Assembly: GCA_903899965.1 (NCBI GenBank)
Contig: CAIULB010000031.1
Coordinates: 1-35,599, forward strand
DNA from: an uncultured Methylophilaceae bacterium
Lineage (GTDB): Bacteria; Pseudomonadota; Gammaproteobacteria; Burkholderiales; Methylophilaceae
Length of the DNA: 35,599 nucleotides
Direction of reading: 5' to 3'
The notes under the pieces are model-generated. The model had not been told where the DNA came from and did not search any database. It was given only the letters and a program-made list of their open reading frames with translations. The translations under genes were made by a program, and so were the position numbers. Positions 12,087 to 20,759 of this stretch are shown here, in pieces; position 1 is the first letter of the stretch, and each line of letters starts with the position of its first letter.

Positions 12087-12740
12087 ATGACAAGCAACTC
12101 AAGAATCAAAAATATAGAAGAAGCCAAACGCCTGCTGCAAGCGCAAAAACTTGTACAGGCCGAAGCGCTTGAAAAAGAAAACGCCCTCGCACTCAAACAA
12201 GCTGCCGAAAAAGCGGAAGAACAAAGACTCGCAGACTTATTCAAAGCTGCGGTGAAAGATGCGCGACCTTTGAGTACGGACCGCATCCATCATGCGCCGC
12301 CAAAACCAAAACCTGTCCCCCAGCAATTTATTCGCGACGAGCAACAAGCCCTCGTTGACTCCTTAAGTGACGGTTACTTTCCATCCTATGAATTAGAAAG
12401 TGGCGAAGAGCTGCTCTACTTACGCGAAGGGCAATCCCCTTCCGTCCTCAGTAAACTTAGGCGCGGCCATTGGGTGGTACAAGCCAACCTAGACTTGCAT
12501 GGGATGATTAGTGATGAGGCCCGTGCAACGGTTGCAGAGTTCTTAGCGGGGTGTAAAAAACGAGGGATTCGCTGTGTGCGTATCGTGCATGGGAAAGGCT
12601 TAGGCTCTCGCAATAAAGAACCTATTTTGAAGAACAAAATCCGTCATTGGCTGATGCAAAAAGATGAGGTGATTGCGTACGCACAAGCCAGGGTAAGCGA
12701 TGGTGGCAGTGGCGCAGTCATTGTCTTATTAAAAGCCTAA
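12087..12740 (+). CDS. Smr domain protein (putative DNA/RNA endonuclease)
   Basis: Protein of 217 aa with an N-terminal charged helical region (about residues 5-60, rich in Ala, Glu, Lys and Gln, probably coiled) and a C-terminal Smr domain (about 135-217). Smr motifs seen are LDLHGM, IVHGKGLGS and GGSGAVIVLL. Stand-alone Smr proteins of this size resemble E. coli SmrA/SmrB; SmrB cleaves mRNA at collided ribosomes, but which of these functions applies is not shown. The start was set at ATG 12087; a longer frame opens at TTG 12072. It follows trxB in the same direction. Confidence 0.88.
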   Translation: MTSNSRIKNIEEAKRLLQAQKLVQAEALEKENALALKQAAEKAEEQRLADLFKAAVKDARPLSTDRIHHAPPKPKPVPQQFIRDEQQALVDSLSDGYFPSYELESGEELLYLREGQSPSVLSKLRRGHWVVQANLDLHGMISDEARATVAEFLAGCKKRGIRCVRIVHGKGLGSRNKEPILKNKIRHWLMQKDEVIAYAQARVSDGGSGAVIVLLKA

Positions 12741-12779
12741 AAAATATAAGGAATAGTCGTAATTATGTAAAAAATCCAC

Positions 12780-12829
12780 TATAATCGTCAACCTTAAAAC
12801 CTATGGCGCGTTAGTAGGTCACAAGTGAC
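12780..12829 (+). promoter_or_regulatory. Candidate promoter and operator of the RND operon
   Basis: A perfect TATAAT at 12780-12785 lies in the 128-nt gap before the efflux operon; the best -35 at 17 nt (TCGTAA, 12757-12762) is poor, which would suit an activated promoter. About 32 nt beyond the -10 box is GTCAC-AA-GTGAC (12818-12829), an inverted repeat that could bind a regulator. No metal-responsive regulator gene lies nearby. Confidence 0.35.
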
Positions 12830-12868
12830 AAGAAAAAAACCACCTGATCCATCAAAAGGTAAAAACGC

Positions 12869-14191
12869 ATGCGTGTATTAAAAATAATTTGCATCTTATT
12901 AGTTGGATGCATGTTAATCGAAAATAAAGCCTTCGCAATTACTGACAATGTCGATATCAGCCACCTCACACTGGCCGAAGCAAAAAAACTTTTTCATTCG
13001 AACAACCGAGAGCTATTAGCAGCTCAACGTGCATTGCAAGCAACAGAAGCAGATGCGATTACTGCGGGACAAAAACCAAATCCATCATTATCCATAGGGG
13101 TATCTAGCTTTAACCTTAACAGAAAAGAAGGAAACCGAAATAGTGTAAACAATAGCAACAACCTTCAAGATCAAACACTCAATAGCACGTTACAAATCAG
13201 CCAATTGTTTGAACGTGGCGACAAAAGAGAGCTTCGTATCGCTTCCGCTGACAATGCGGTCAAAGCTTCAAGATTTGATTTAAAAGATACAGAAAGACAA
13301 TGGTCACTAATGCTAAACAATGCTTTCTATGATCTTCTTCTAGCTCAAGAACTTGAAAAAATACAAACAGCGAACGTAAGTATTTACGAAAAAACATTCC
13401 AAGCGGCTTCATTAAGACTTAGAGCAGGTGACATCGCATCAAGTGATGTATCAAGAATTCAAGTGGATATGCTCAAGACCAAAAACGATTTGCGTCAATC
13501 CCAAGCGGAGCGTCAAAAAGCACAATCTAATCTTGCTTATTTGATTGGCAAGGAGAGTGAATCCTCTAATATTAACGCTATAGACAACTGGCCTGATGCA
13601 AGAAAAATCAGGCAGGATAATATTGAAGTGAACATTAACCAACGTCCTGACCTACTTGCTGCAGAAGCTAGGGCTAAGCAGGCAGAAGAGAACAACAAAC
13701 TAGCCAACGCTCTCAAAACACGAGATATTAATATTGCTCTCCAATATCAACATTTTCCGGGACAAATGCCAGCAGCCGGAGAAAGCACGATAGGCGCAGC
13801 CATCAGCATTCCATTATTTACCAACTATGAATACCAGGGTGAAATCGCACGTGCACAAGTCAATTTAACTGCTGCACAAGAGGCTCAAGATCAAATTCAT
13901 GCTGCTGCCTTAAGTGAGGTTAAACGCGCGAACGCAGACCTACAAGCCGCTACTGAAAAATTAGCTCGTTACGATCAACAAATTTTGACAGAAGCTCAAA
14001 AATCAGCTGATGCCGCTGAATTTGCTTATAACCATGGTGCAACTGGCATTACAGATCTACTAGATGCTCGCCGAGTATTAAGGGCGATACAACTAGATGC
14101 GGCAACCGTGCGAGCTGATTATGCAAAAGCGCTCGCAGCTTGGCAGGCGGCTGTAAGCGCACAAGAAGAATTTAACGCATCCGGACAATAA
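12869..14191 (+). CDS. TolC/CzcC-type outer-membrane efflux protein
   Basis: Outer-membrane channel of a tripartite RND efflux system, 440 aa. A signal peptide is visible at residues 1-23 (MRVLKIICILLVGCMLIENKAFA). Two OEP repeats follow, with long coiled helices (about 35-225 and 245-435) typical of the TolC periplasmic barrel; the second ends in NHGATGITDLLDARRVL. The sequence fits the CzcC/CusC branch. A weak AAAAGGT lies 9-14 nt ahead of the ATG. It is 7 nt from the adaptor gene, so the three genes form one operon. The coding sequence is notably AT-rich (22 of 60 G+C at 13081-13140) against most neighbours. Confidence 0.9.
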   Translation: MRVLKIICILLVGCMLIENKAFAITDNVDISHLTLAEAKKLFHSNNRELLAAQRALQATEADAITAGQKPNPSLSIGVSSFNLNRKEGNRNSVNNSNNLQDQTLNSTLQISQLFERGDKRELRIASADNAVKASRFDLKDTERQWSLMLNNAFYDLLLAQELEKIQTANVSIYEKTFQAASLRLRAGDIASSDVSRIQVDMLKTKNDLRQSQAERQKAQSNLAYLIGKESESSNINAIDNWPDARKIRQDNIEVNINQRPDLLAAEARAKQAEENNKLANALKTRDINIALQYQHFPGQMPAAGESTIGAAISIPLFTNYEYQGEIARAQVNLTAAQEAQDQIHAAALSEVKRANADLQAATEKLARYDQQILTEAQKSADAAEFAYNHGATGITDLLDARRVLRAIQLDAATVRADYAKALAAWQAAVSAQEEFNASGQ

Positions 14192-14198
14192 AAGGAAT

Positions 14199-15344
14199 AT
14201 GATGAAGCTTTACAATAAGTCATTACTATTAAACGCAATAATTCTGAGCGCAATTGGTTTAACGAGCCTAGAGGCCAACGCAGTCGAAAAAGAAACCCAT
14301 GCTTCAGCAGCCATTACTAAAAAGAACGACGAAATCTTAATAAAAGACGATTCCCCTCAAGCGGCAAATCTAAAAATAGAAGCAGTGACCGAAATGCTTG
14401 CCCCTACAGCTGAGGCTATGAACGGTAAAATCAACTTTGATGAAAACTACACTAGTCGAGTTAGTTCGCCAGTGCTCGGAAGAGCTACTAAACTTCATGT
14501 CCAAATTGGTGATAAAGTCAGTGTGGGTCAGACTTTAATGACCGTCGACTCACCCGATTTAGGAAGCGCAATCGCTGATTATAGAAAAGCCACCGCAGAT
14601 TTAGATTTAAAACGTAAAGCATTTGAGAGAAGTAAAATGTTATTTGATGGTGGCGTTATTGCAAATAAGGATTTCGAATCCTCAGAGGCTGACATGGTCC
14701 AAGCTCAGGCTGAAGCAACTCGCGCCAAAGGAAAATTAAGAAATCTAAGTGTTGATAATAATATGTCAGGAAGTGAAAGTTTTACACTTAAAGCGCCCAT
14801 GAGCGGCGTAATTGTTGATCGCCAAATTAATGTAGGCAACGAAGTAAGGCCTGATGCACCTAACCCTCTTTTTATTATAACCAACCCACAACACCTTTGG
14901 GCAACAATTGACTTACCCGAGCGAGACCTTGGCAAAGTAAGTATTGGTCAATTAATTTCCATTCAAGTAGACGCATATCCGACTGAAACATTTACAGGAA
15001 AAATTCTATCGATTGGCACGATGATCGACCCTGTCTCTAGAAGGGTACAAGTTCGCTGTTCAATAGACAGCAAAGATAAACTTAAGCCTGAAATGTATGC
15101 GCGCATCACCCCTTTAAATAATCACAATCAAAAAGTGATTAGACTACCAACCAGCGCACTCATCACAGAGGGTCTCTATAGCTTTGTATTCGTTGAGACT
15201 TCGCCAGGCCATCTAAAAAAACGTCGCATATCATTGGATATCCAAGAGCATGATTATGTAACAGTTAAAAGTGGATTGGCCGCGGGCGATAAAGTCGTGA
15301 CAGTTGGTGCGATTCTTCTTAACTCAGAATTGGCAAGTAAATAG
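14199..15344 (+). CDS. RND periplasmic adaptor (CzcB/CusB type)
   Basis: Membrane-fusion protein that links the pump to the outer-membrane channel, 381 aa. It has an N-terminal signal (about residues 1-29), a barrel-sandwich lipoyl half (SRVSSPVLGRATKLHVQIGDKVSVGQ), a helical hairpin (about 125-185), the second lipoyl half (FTLKAPMSGVIVDRQINVGNEV) and a beta-barrel region ending with AAGDKVVTVGAILLNSEL. No histidine-rich metal-binding N-terminus is visible. AAAGGA lies just ahead of two adjacent ATG codons (14199 and 14202); the second has the better spacing. The pump gene starts 3 nt after its stop. Confidence 0.91.
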   Translation: MMKLYNKSLLLNAIILSAIGLTSLEANAVEKETHASAAITKKNDEILIKDDSPQAANLKIEAVTEMLAPTAEAMNGKINFDENYTSRVSSPVLGRATKLHVQIGDKVSVGQTLMTVDSPDLGSAIADYRKATADLDLKRKAFERSKMLFDGGVIANKDFESSEADMVQAQAEATRAKGKLRNLSVDNNMSGSESFTLKAPMSGVIVDRQINVGNEVRPDAPNPLFIITNPQHLWATIDLPERDLGKVSIGQLISIQVDAYPTETFTGKILSIGTMIDPVSRRVQVRCSIDSKDKLKPEMYARITPLNNHNQKVIRLPTSALITEGLYSFVFVETSPGHLKKRRISLDIQEHDYVTVKSGLAAGDKVVTVGAILLNSELASK

Positions 15345-15347
15345 ATA

Positions 15348-18300
15348 ATGTTAGATAAACTCATCACCTTCGCGCTTCAACAACGTATTTTCGTGATGAT
15401 TGCTAGCGCGGTCATCGTTATTGCGGGGGTGGTTGCTGTCCAAAACCTCCCAATTGAAGCTTTTCCAGATGTCGAAGACGTCCACGTAGGTATTGTTACC
15501 CAGGCTCCGGGATTGGCGCCCGAAGAAGTCGAGCGTGTAGTTTCGCTGCCTATTGAACATGGCATGAGCGGCGTCCCGCATTTGACGCAAATGCGTTCAG
15601 TGTCGATTACTGGTTTATCTGTGGTGACCCTTACCTTTTCAGAGAACACTGATGACTACTTTGCTCGCCAACAAGTGCTCGAAAAATTACAAGCGGTCAG
15701 TTTGCCAACTAGCTACCAACCAACATTAGCACCTCTCACTACCGCGGTCGGTGAAATCTACAGATATTTAGTCGATGCACCTAAAGACATGCCGCAACGT
15801 GAAATTCGCGCCATACAAGATTGGCAAATCATCCCCATGCTTAGAACTGTGCCTGGAGTAGCTGATGTCACTAGTTTTGGCGGAGCAGTTAAAGAGTATC
15901 AAGTAAAGTTAGACCCTTATCTCCTTAAGAAATACAACGTAACGATTGACCAAGTCAATCAAGCTGTTTCTAACGATAGTACAAACGTTGGTGGCGGGTT
16001 GATGCACCGTGGTGATGAATCACTCGTAGTAAGATCTATAGGTTTATATCACACATTAGACGATATTGCCCAAACTGTGATTACCTCCAATGGCGGTAAA
16101 CCAATTTTAGTAAGTGATGTTGGAGCGGTTTCAATTGGAGATCGTCCTAGATCTGGGATTGTTGCCTTCAGCAATCAAGACGATGTTATCGAGGGCATTG
16201 TGCTGATGAATAAGGGACAAAACCCTGCAAAAGTGATTGAAGCACTCAGAAACAAAGTAGATGAAATTAATCAAAAGCTTCCCCCTGGCGTCAAAATTCA
16301 CCCATTTTATGACCGAACAAGCTTAATCAATCATACTGTTCATACTGTTAGTGAAAACATGATTGTCGGTGCCTTTTTAGTAGTTGCGATTCTCATCATT
16401 TTCTTGCGCAATTGGCGTGCGGCTTTAATCGTTGCAGCTATCATTCCATTGTCACTCCTTTTTGCATTTATTGTGATGGATATCCGCGGGGTTTCGGCGA
16501 ACCTCATTTCGCTTGGCGCGGTTGACTTTGGGATTATCATCGATAGTGCGGTTGTTTTGGTCGAAGCCCTTATGGTGAGATTGGCACTAGCAAAAGTAGA
16601 TGAATTCCCACACCATGGAACATATTCATGGCGTATTGGTAGCTTAAAAAACACAGCAATTGAAATGGGGCGCCCCATCCTTTTTTCTAAGATGATCATT
16701 ATCTTAGCGTTCCTACCTATTTTCACCTTTCAACGCGTAGAAGGAAAAATATTCTCCCCTATGGCTTTTACGCTTAGTTTTGCGTTGCTAGGATCTATAT
16801 TATTAACCTTGACACTTGTCCCATCACTTCTCTCCTACCTAATGCGTCGGACAGATATGGCAGAAAAACACAGTGCGTGGATGCATACACTTCAAGAAGG
16901 ATACCGCACAGCATTATCAAAAGTTCTAAAAATTCGTACTGTAATTGTTATTGGTTCCGTATCTATATTAGCTCTATCACTATTACTTTCTCCCTTGCTA
17001 GGTTCAGAATTTTTACCAAAATTAGATGAAGGCAATATTTGGCTCACAGTGAGCCTTCCACCATCTGCTGGACTTGAAAAAACAAAAAGTATCGAACGAA
17101 ATATTCGTAGCATTTTAACCAGCTACAAAGAAGTAAATCTTGTTGTGAGCCATGTTGGCCGCCCTGATGATGGCACAGACCCTAAAGGGCCAAATAATAT
17201 TGAGATATTGGCTGACTTGAAACCAAAATCAGAGTGGCGATTCTCGAACAAAGAAGAATTAATACAAGATATGTCTGCAAAAATGCATGACATTCCTGGC
17301 ATTCCGACCAACTTTTCACAAGTAATCGAAGATAACGTTGAGGAAGCGCTCTCTGGTGTTAAGGGTGAAATTGCTGTCAAAATTTTTGGTCCTGACCTTA
17401 GTATTTTAGAAGCAAAAGCAGATGAAGTTGTGGGAGTGATCAACAAAATCAAAGGCGCTACTGACGTTGCTGCTATTCGGATTTCAGGCAACTCCGAAGT
17501 AGACATCACTTTAGATCGTGCAAAACTGGCACGTTACGGTCTAAATACAAATGATGTGAATGCTACAGTACAAACTGCTTTAGCTGGAAATGCAGCCAAC
17601 ACATTCTATGATGGCGATCGTCGGTTTGATGTAACTCTCAGATTGGATAAACAGTATCGTGACGCAGTCGATGACATTAGTAATCTTCCTATCGCGCTTC
17701 CAAATAATGCGGGGGTTATTCCACTCGGTGAAATCTCAAGCGTTGCTGTAAAACAAGGCGCATCCAGAGTAAGTCGAGAAGGGGTTTCACGTATCGTATC
17801 AATCAAAGCAAATCTAATTAACCGTGACCAAGGAAGTTTCGTCCAAGAGGCCATGTCCAAGGTTAAAACGCAGGTCAAACTCCCACCAGGCTACACAATG
17901 ACTTGGGGTGGCCAATTTGAAAATCAACAACGCTCTATGAAACGACTCAAAGTAATTGTGCCACTTTCCATATTGTTAATTTTTGTGGTGCTATTTACAG
18001 CTTTCCGCTCAGTACTAAATGCTATCTTAGTTCTACTCATGATTCCATTTACCCTCATCGGAGGCTTAGCAGGCCTTGGACTTGCAGGACTGCATTTGTC
18101 AATTTCTGCAGCCGTTGGATTTATTGCGCTCGCGGGGATTTCTGTACAAAACGGTGTGATCATGGTTGAGCAGATAAAACATCTCATCCTAGAGGGCTCA
18201 TCTGTTGCAGACGCTATTATAGAAGGTGCTGTAGTTCGTTTGCGGCCAATCCTAATGACAGCTTTGATGGCTGGCTTAGGTTTACTTCCTGCAGCACTTT

Positions 18301-18467
18301 CACACGGCATTGGCTCTGAAACGCAGCGCCCATTCGCGGTGGTGATCGTTGGGGGCTTGGTGACTGCGACCTTCTTTACACTATTGCTGTTACCCCTACT
18401 CTTCCCACTATTCTCTGACGAGGTAAAGGGAAGAAAGTGGGAGCCGAAAGATGAGCAGGAACAGTAA
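15348..18467 (+). CDS. Heavy-metal efflux RND pump (CzcA/CusA family)
   Basis: Inner-membrane proton-driven antiporter of 1039 aa with the RND plan: one N-terminal helix (FVMIASAVIVIAGVVAV), two large periplasmic loops, and helix bundles at about 335-510 and 865-1025. The fourth helix reads VDFGIIIDSAVVLVEA, keeping the Asp-Asp-Glu set seen in divalent-cation HME pumps of the CzcA/CnrA type, unlike Cu/Ag CusA. The end has GIGSETQRPFAVVIVGGL, usual for the HME group. Zn, Co, Cd or Ni are possible substrates; the actual metal cannot be read from sequence. It starts 3 nt after the adaptor stop without a clear ribosome binding site, suggesting coupling. Base composition is mosaic: both ends are GC-rich and the middle is AT-rich. 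Confidence 0.92.
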   Translation: MLDKLITFALQQRIFVMIASAVIVIAGVVAVQNLPIEAFPDVEDVHVGIVTQAPGLAPEEVERVVSLPIEHGMSGVPHLTQMRSVSITGLSVVTLTFSENTDDYFARQQVLEKLQAVSLPTSYQPTLAPLTTAVGEIYRYLVDAPKDMPQREIRAIQDWQIIPMLRTVPGVADVTSFGGAVKEYQVKLDPYLLKKYNVTIDQVNQAVSNDSTNVGGGLMHRGDESLVVRSIGLYHTLDDIAQTVITSNGGKPILVSDVGAVSIGDRPRSGIVAFSNQDDVIEGIVLMNKGQNPAKVIEALRNKVDEINQKLPPGVKIHPFYDRTSLINHTVHTVSENMIVGAFLVVAILIIFLRNWRAALIVAAIIPLSLLFAFIVMDIRGVSANLISLGAVDFGIIIDSAVVLVEALMVRLALAKVDEFPHHGTYSWRIGSLKNTAIEMGRPILFSKMIIILAFLPIFTFQRVEGKIFSPMAFTLSFALLGSILLTLTLVPSLLSYLMRRTDMAEKHSAWMHTLQEGYRTALSKVLKIRTVIVIGSVSILALSLLLSPLLGSEFLPKLDEGNIWLTVSLPPSAGLEKTKSIERNIRSILTSYKEVNLVVSHVGRPDDGTDPKGPNNIEILADLKPKSEWRFSNKEELIQDMSAKMHDIPGIPTNFSQVIEDNVEEALSGVKGEIAVKIFGPDLSILEAKADEVVGVINKIKGATDVAAIRISGNSEVDITLDRAKLARYGLNTNDVNATVQTALAGNAANTFYDGDRRFDVTLRLDKQYRDAVDDISNLPIALPNNAGVIPLGEISSVAVKQGASRVSREGVSRIVSIKANLINRDQGSFVQEAMSKVKTQVKLPPGYTMTWGGQFENQQRSMKRLKVIVPLSILLIFVVLFTAFRSVLNAILVLLMIPFTLIGGLAGLGLAGLHLSISAAVGFIALAGISVQNGVIMVEQIKHLILEGSSVADAIIEGAVVRLRPILMTALMAGLGLLPAALSHGIGSETQRPFAVVIVGGLVTATFFTLLLLPLLFPLFSDEVKGRKWEPKDEQEQ

Positions 18468-18469
18468 GA

Positions 18470-18949
18470 TTAAGCTGAGGCAGCAATTAGACAGACTGCC
18501 TCAGCAGCAATACCTTCGCCTCGACCGGTAAAGCCAAGTTTCTCAGTGGTGGTTGCCTTCACATTGACCTGGCTTCTTTTTACGCCGCAGTCACTGGCAA
18601 TATTTCCGCACATGGTTTCAATATGCGGCGCCATCTTAGGCGCTTGCGCGATGATGGTCGCATCTAGATTGCTCAGCACAAAACCATGTGATTTAAGTAA
18701 AGCCACAACATGACGCAGTAAGTTTCTGGAGTCTGCACCCTTGTAATTCGCATCGGTATCCGGGAAATGTTTTCCGATATCGCCTAAGCCAGCGGCGCCA
18801 AGCATCGCATCACAAATCGCGTGCAATAAGACGTCAGCGTCAGAGTGACCGAGCAAACCTTTTTCATGGGCGATCTCTACCCCACCGATAATGCACTTTC
18901 GGCCTTCGACTAACTGGTGCACATCGTAACCCTGTCCGATCCTGATCAT
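18470..18949 (-). CDS. ispF: 2-C-methyl-D-erythritol 2,4-cyclodiphosphate synthase
   Basis: Fifth step of the MEP isoprenoid pathway: cyclises CDP-methylerythritol 2-phosphate with loss of CMP. Trimeric cytoplasmic enzyme of 159 aa. Metal ligands are in GYDVHQL (Asp9 and His11) and [33 protein letters not shown]. The CDP-binding end has [22 protein letters not shown]. Its ATG overlaps the ispD stop by 4 nt (ATGA), so translation is coupled. It is the last gene of the long fds-isp transcription unit. Confidence 0.97.
   Translation of the reverse strand: MIRIGQGYDVHQLVEGRKCIIGGVEIAHEKGLLGHSDADVLLHAICDAMLGAAGLGDIGKHFPDTDANYKGADSRNLLRHVVALLKSHGFVLSNLDATIIAQAPKMAPHIETMCGNIASDCGVKRSQVNVKATTTEKLGFTGRGEGIAAEAVCLIAASA
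18474..18505. terminator. Strong hairpin between the convergent RND pump and ispF genes
   Basis: GCTGAGGCAG (18474-18483) pairs perfectly with CTGCCTCAGC (18496-18505) across a 12-nt loop. It covers the last codons of ispF and lies just past the stop of the convergent pump gene. There is no T-run on either side, so it is not a classic intrinsic terminator; it may still help separate the two transcripts. Confidence 0.4.
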
Positions 18950-19638
18950 TTCTTCACCCCTTGCTGATCCGCCGCAAGAATCGCTTCGGCTAAAGCCAAG
19001 TCTTGCGGGAAAGTAATCTTGAGATTGCGTAACTGTCCTGTCACTAATTTTGGTTTCAAGCCCAAGGCCTCAACTGCCTGCGCTTCGTCGGTAGGCGCAC
19101 CGCCTGATTTTGTCAGCGCGTCTTTTAATATGCCATAACGGAACATTTGCGGCGTCTGCGCCTGCCACAAACCCTCACGTGACTCAGTGCTGGCAACATG
19201 CTGCGCACTATCAGCACGCTTTAAAGTATCTGCCACCGGAATCGCCAGTAAGCCGCCGACTGCGTCATCTTGCACTTCATCCAGCAAAGAATCCAACAGT
19301 GTATGGGTGAGTCCTGGACGGGCAGCGTCGTGCACGAGCACCCAGTCAGCCTGATCAACATCAAGACTCTTTAACGCGTTAAGGACCGTTTCAGCCCGCG
19401 TCTCGCCGCCACAATGCAATATGGATAACTTGGGATGATGCGTGGCGTGCGCCTGCCAATGTGCGTCATCAGCACTCAGCACAAGGTGCACTGAAGCTAT
19501 CCGTTCGCACGCTAAAAAAGTGTCTAGCGTCCATGAAATGATGGGGCGGTCTAGGAGCGAAAGATATTGCTTAGGCAGCGTTGTTGCCATCCGGCTTCCA
19601 GAGCCAGCGGCGGGAATGATGACATGAAATTTTGCCAT
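18946..19638 (-). CDS. ispD: 2-C-methyl-D-erythritol 4-phosphate cytidylyltransferase
   Basis: Third step of the MEP pathway: joins CTP and MEP to give CDP-methylerythritol. 230 aa. The nucleotide-binding start is [20 protein letters not shown] (about residues 7-26) and the MEP-binding region includes [12 protein letters not shown] near residue 102 and the later [11 protein letters not shown]. Overlaps ispF by 4 nt. It follows fdsD by 40 nt with no terminator in the gap, so fds transcription may run into it. The usual upstream partner ftsB is not here. Confidence 0.96.
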   Translation of the reverse strand: MAKFHVIIPAAGSGSRMATTLPKQYLSLLDRPIISWTLDTFLACERIASVHLVLSADDAHWQAHATHHPKLSILHCGGETRAETVLNALKSLDVDQADWVLVHDAARPGLTHTLLDSLLDEVQDDAVGGLLAIPVADTLKRADSAQHVASTESREGLWQAQTPQMFRYGILKDALTKSGGAPTDEAQAVEALGLKPKLVTGQLRNLKITFPQDLALAEAILAADQQGVKK

Positions 19639-19678
19639 GAGATGTTATTGAATGAATGGCAATGAAAATAGCGACAAT

Positions 19679-19903
19679 TTAAGCAAGCAACGCCTGATGC
19701 TGGATAATCGCATCTTTCACGATAGGCTCTAAGCCTTTCCCTGCATTGCTTTGTGCGTGTTCAATTAACTGCAAGCGCATACTGAGTGCCCAAAAACGCT
19801 TAATGTGCATCACGATATCCTTCTTCGCCTGCTCGGTGTCAGGTGAAGACTTAAAAAATGTGCCAATTTGATTGGCCATGGTAATCAACTGCTCAATATT
19901 CAT
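19679..19903 (-). CDS. fdsD: Formate dehydrogenase delta subunit FdsD
   Basis: Small protein of 74 aa resembling FdsD, the delta subunit linked to assembly and activity of soluble molybdenum formate dehydrogenases. Family features are the opening NIEQLITMANQIGTFFKSSP, the KRFWALSMRLQLIEH stretch and the closing LEPIVKDAI. It has no Cys and carries no cofactor. AAGGAA precedes the ATG. It lies 16 nt after fdhD and ends the fds cluster. FdsD-type proteins are thought to help insert or protect the molybdenum cofactor; that role is taken from studied relatives. Confidence 0.88.
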   Translation of the reverse strand: MNIEQLITMANQIGTFFKSSPDTEQAKKDIVMHIKRFWALSMRLQLIEHAQSNAGKGLEPIVKDAIIQHQALLA

Positions 19904-19919
19904 TACTTTTCCTTAACAC

Positions 19920-20744
19920 TTACTTCAACTTAATACGTTCTGGGTGCGTATACACCACGAATTGCTGGGGGCGCGCAAACCCAATTAATGTCACGCCGCA
20001 CTGCTCCGCCACACGAATAGCCAACCCTGTTGGCGCTGAGATTGCCACCAACATCGACACACCAGCGACTGCGACCTTTTGCACCATCTCATAACTCGCG
20101 CGGCTTGTCGTTAAAACAAAACCTGCTTCTTTATCCTGTTTGGCACGTGCGCCTAGAAGCTTATCTAAAGCATTATGACGGCCAACATCTTCACGCGCCA
20201 TCGTAATCTCGCCAGTCGTTTGCACCCAAAAACTTGCGTGGGTGGCACCCGTCTTCGCCTGCAAGACTTGCTGATTGGCAGCGTTTTCTAGCGCTTTAAG
20301 CACCACTTCTTTATCGAACACCTCTTTTGAGGCGTTCACATTACTTGGCAAACGAAGCGCCTGCGCTAAACTCTCTGCACCACAGAGTCCACAACCCGTG
20401 CGACCTGTCATGCTGCGACGCCTATCTTTTAACTGAGCAAAACGCTCACTCGCAACTTCCATCCGCAGTTCAATCCCTGAGGCCTGCTCTACCACTTCAA
20501 TGCTATAGAGCTCTTTTGGACTGCTTAAAATGCCTTCAGCGAGCGAGAAGCCTAATGCAAAGTCCTCCAAGTCTTGCGGGGTTGCCAGCATCACTGCATG
20601 CGAGATGCCGTTGTAGATCATCGCAACCGGCACTTCTTCTGCAACAACATCCTCAAGTGGCTTGACTTCACCCGCTTGCCACTTCTGCACCAGCACACGA
20701 CTACTCGCGGCCTCTGCAATCAATGGCTTTTTAGGTGGCGACAT
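19920..20744 (-). CDS. fdhD: Formate dehydrogenase sulfurtransferase FdhD/FdsC
   Basis: Accessory protein that binds bis-MGD and transfers sulfur from a cysteine desulfurase to the molybdenum cofactor; without it formate dehydrogenase is inactive. 274 aa. The key motif is GRTGCGLCG near residues 114-122, with the CxxC pair, followed by the conserved REDVGRHNALDKLLG and TTSRASYEMVQK. Called FdsC when inside fds operons. It begins 15 nt after the fdsA stop with no good ribosome binding site, so coupling to fdsA is likely. Confidence 0.95.
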   Translation of the reverse strand: MSPPKKPLIAEAASSRVLVQKWQAGEVKPLEDVVAEEVPVAMIYNGISHAVMLATPQDLEDFALGFSLAEGILSSPKELYSIEVVEQASGIELRMEVASERFAQLKDRRRSMTGRTGCGLCGAESLAQALRLPSNVNASKEVFDKEVVLKALENAANQQVLQAKTGATHASFWVQTTGEITMAREDVGRHNALDKLLGARAKQDKEAGFVLTTSRASYEMVQKVAVAGVSMLVAISAPTGLAIRVAEQCGVTLIGFARPQQFVVYTHPERIKLK

Positions 20745-20759
20745 CGGGAGGCAAGCGAG

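Noticed and set aside
12741-12868. Attachment site or transposon edge at the start of the AT-rich RND operon
   Set aside because: No tRNA, direct repeats, integrase or transposase found at either boundary.
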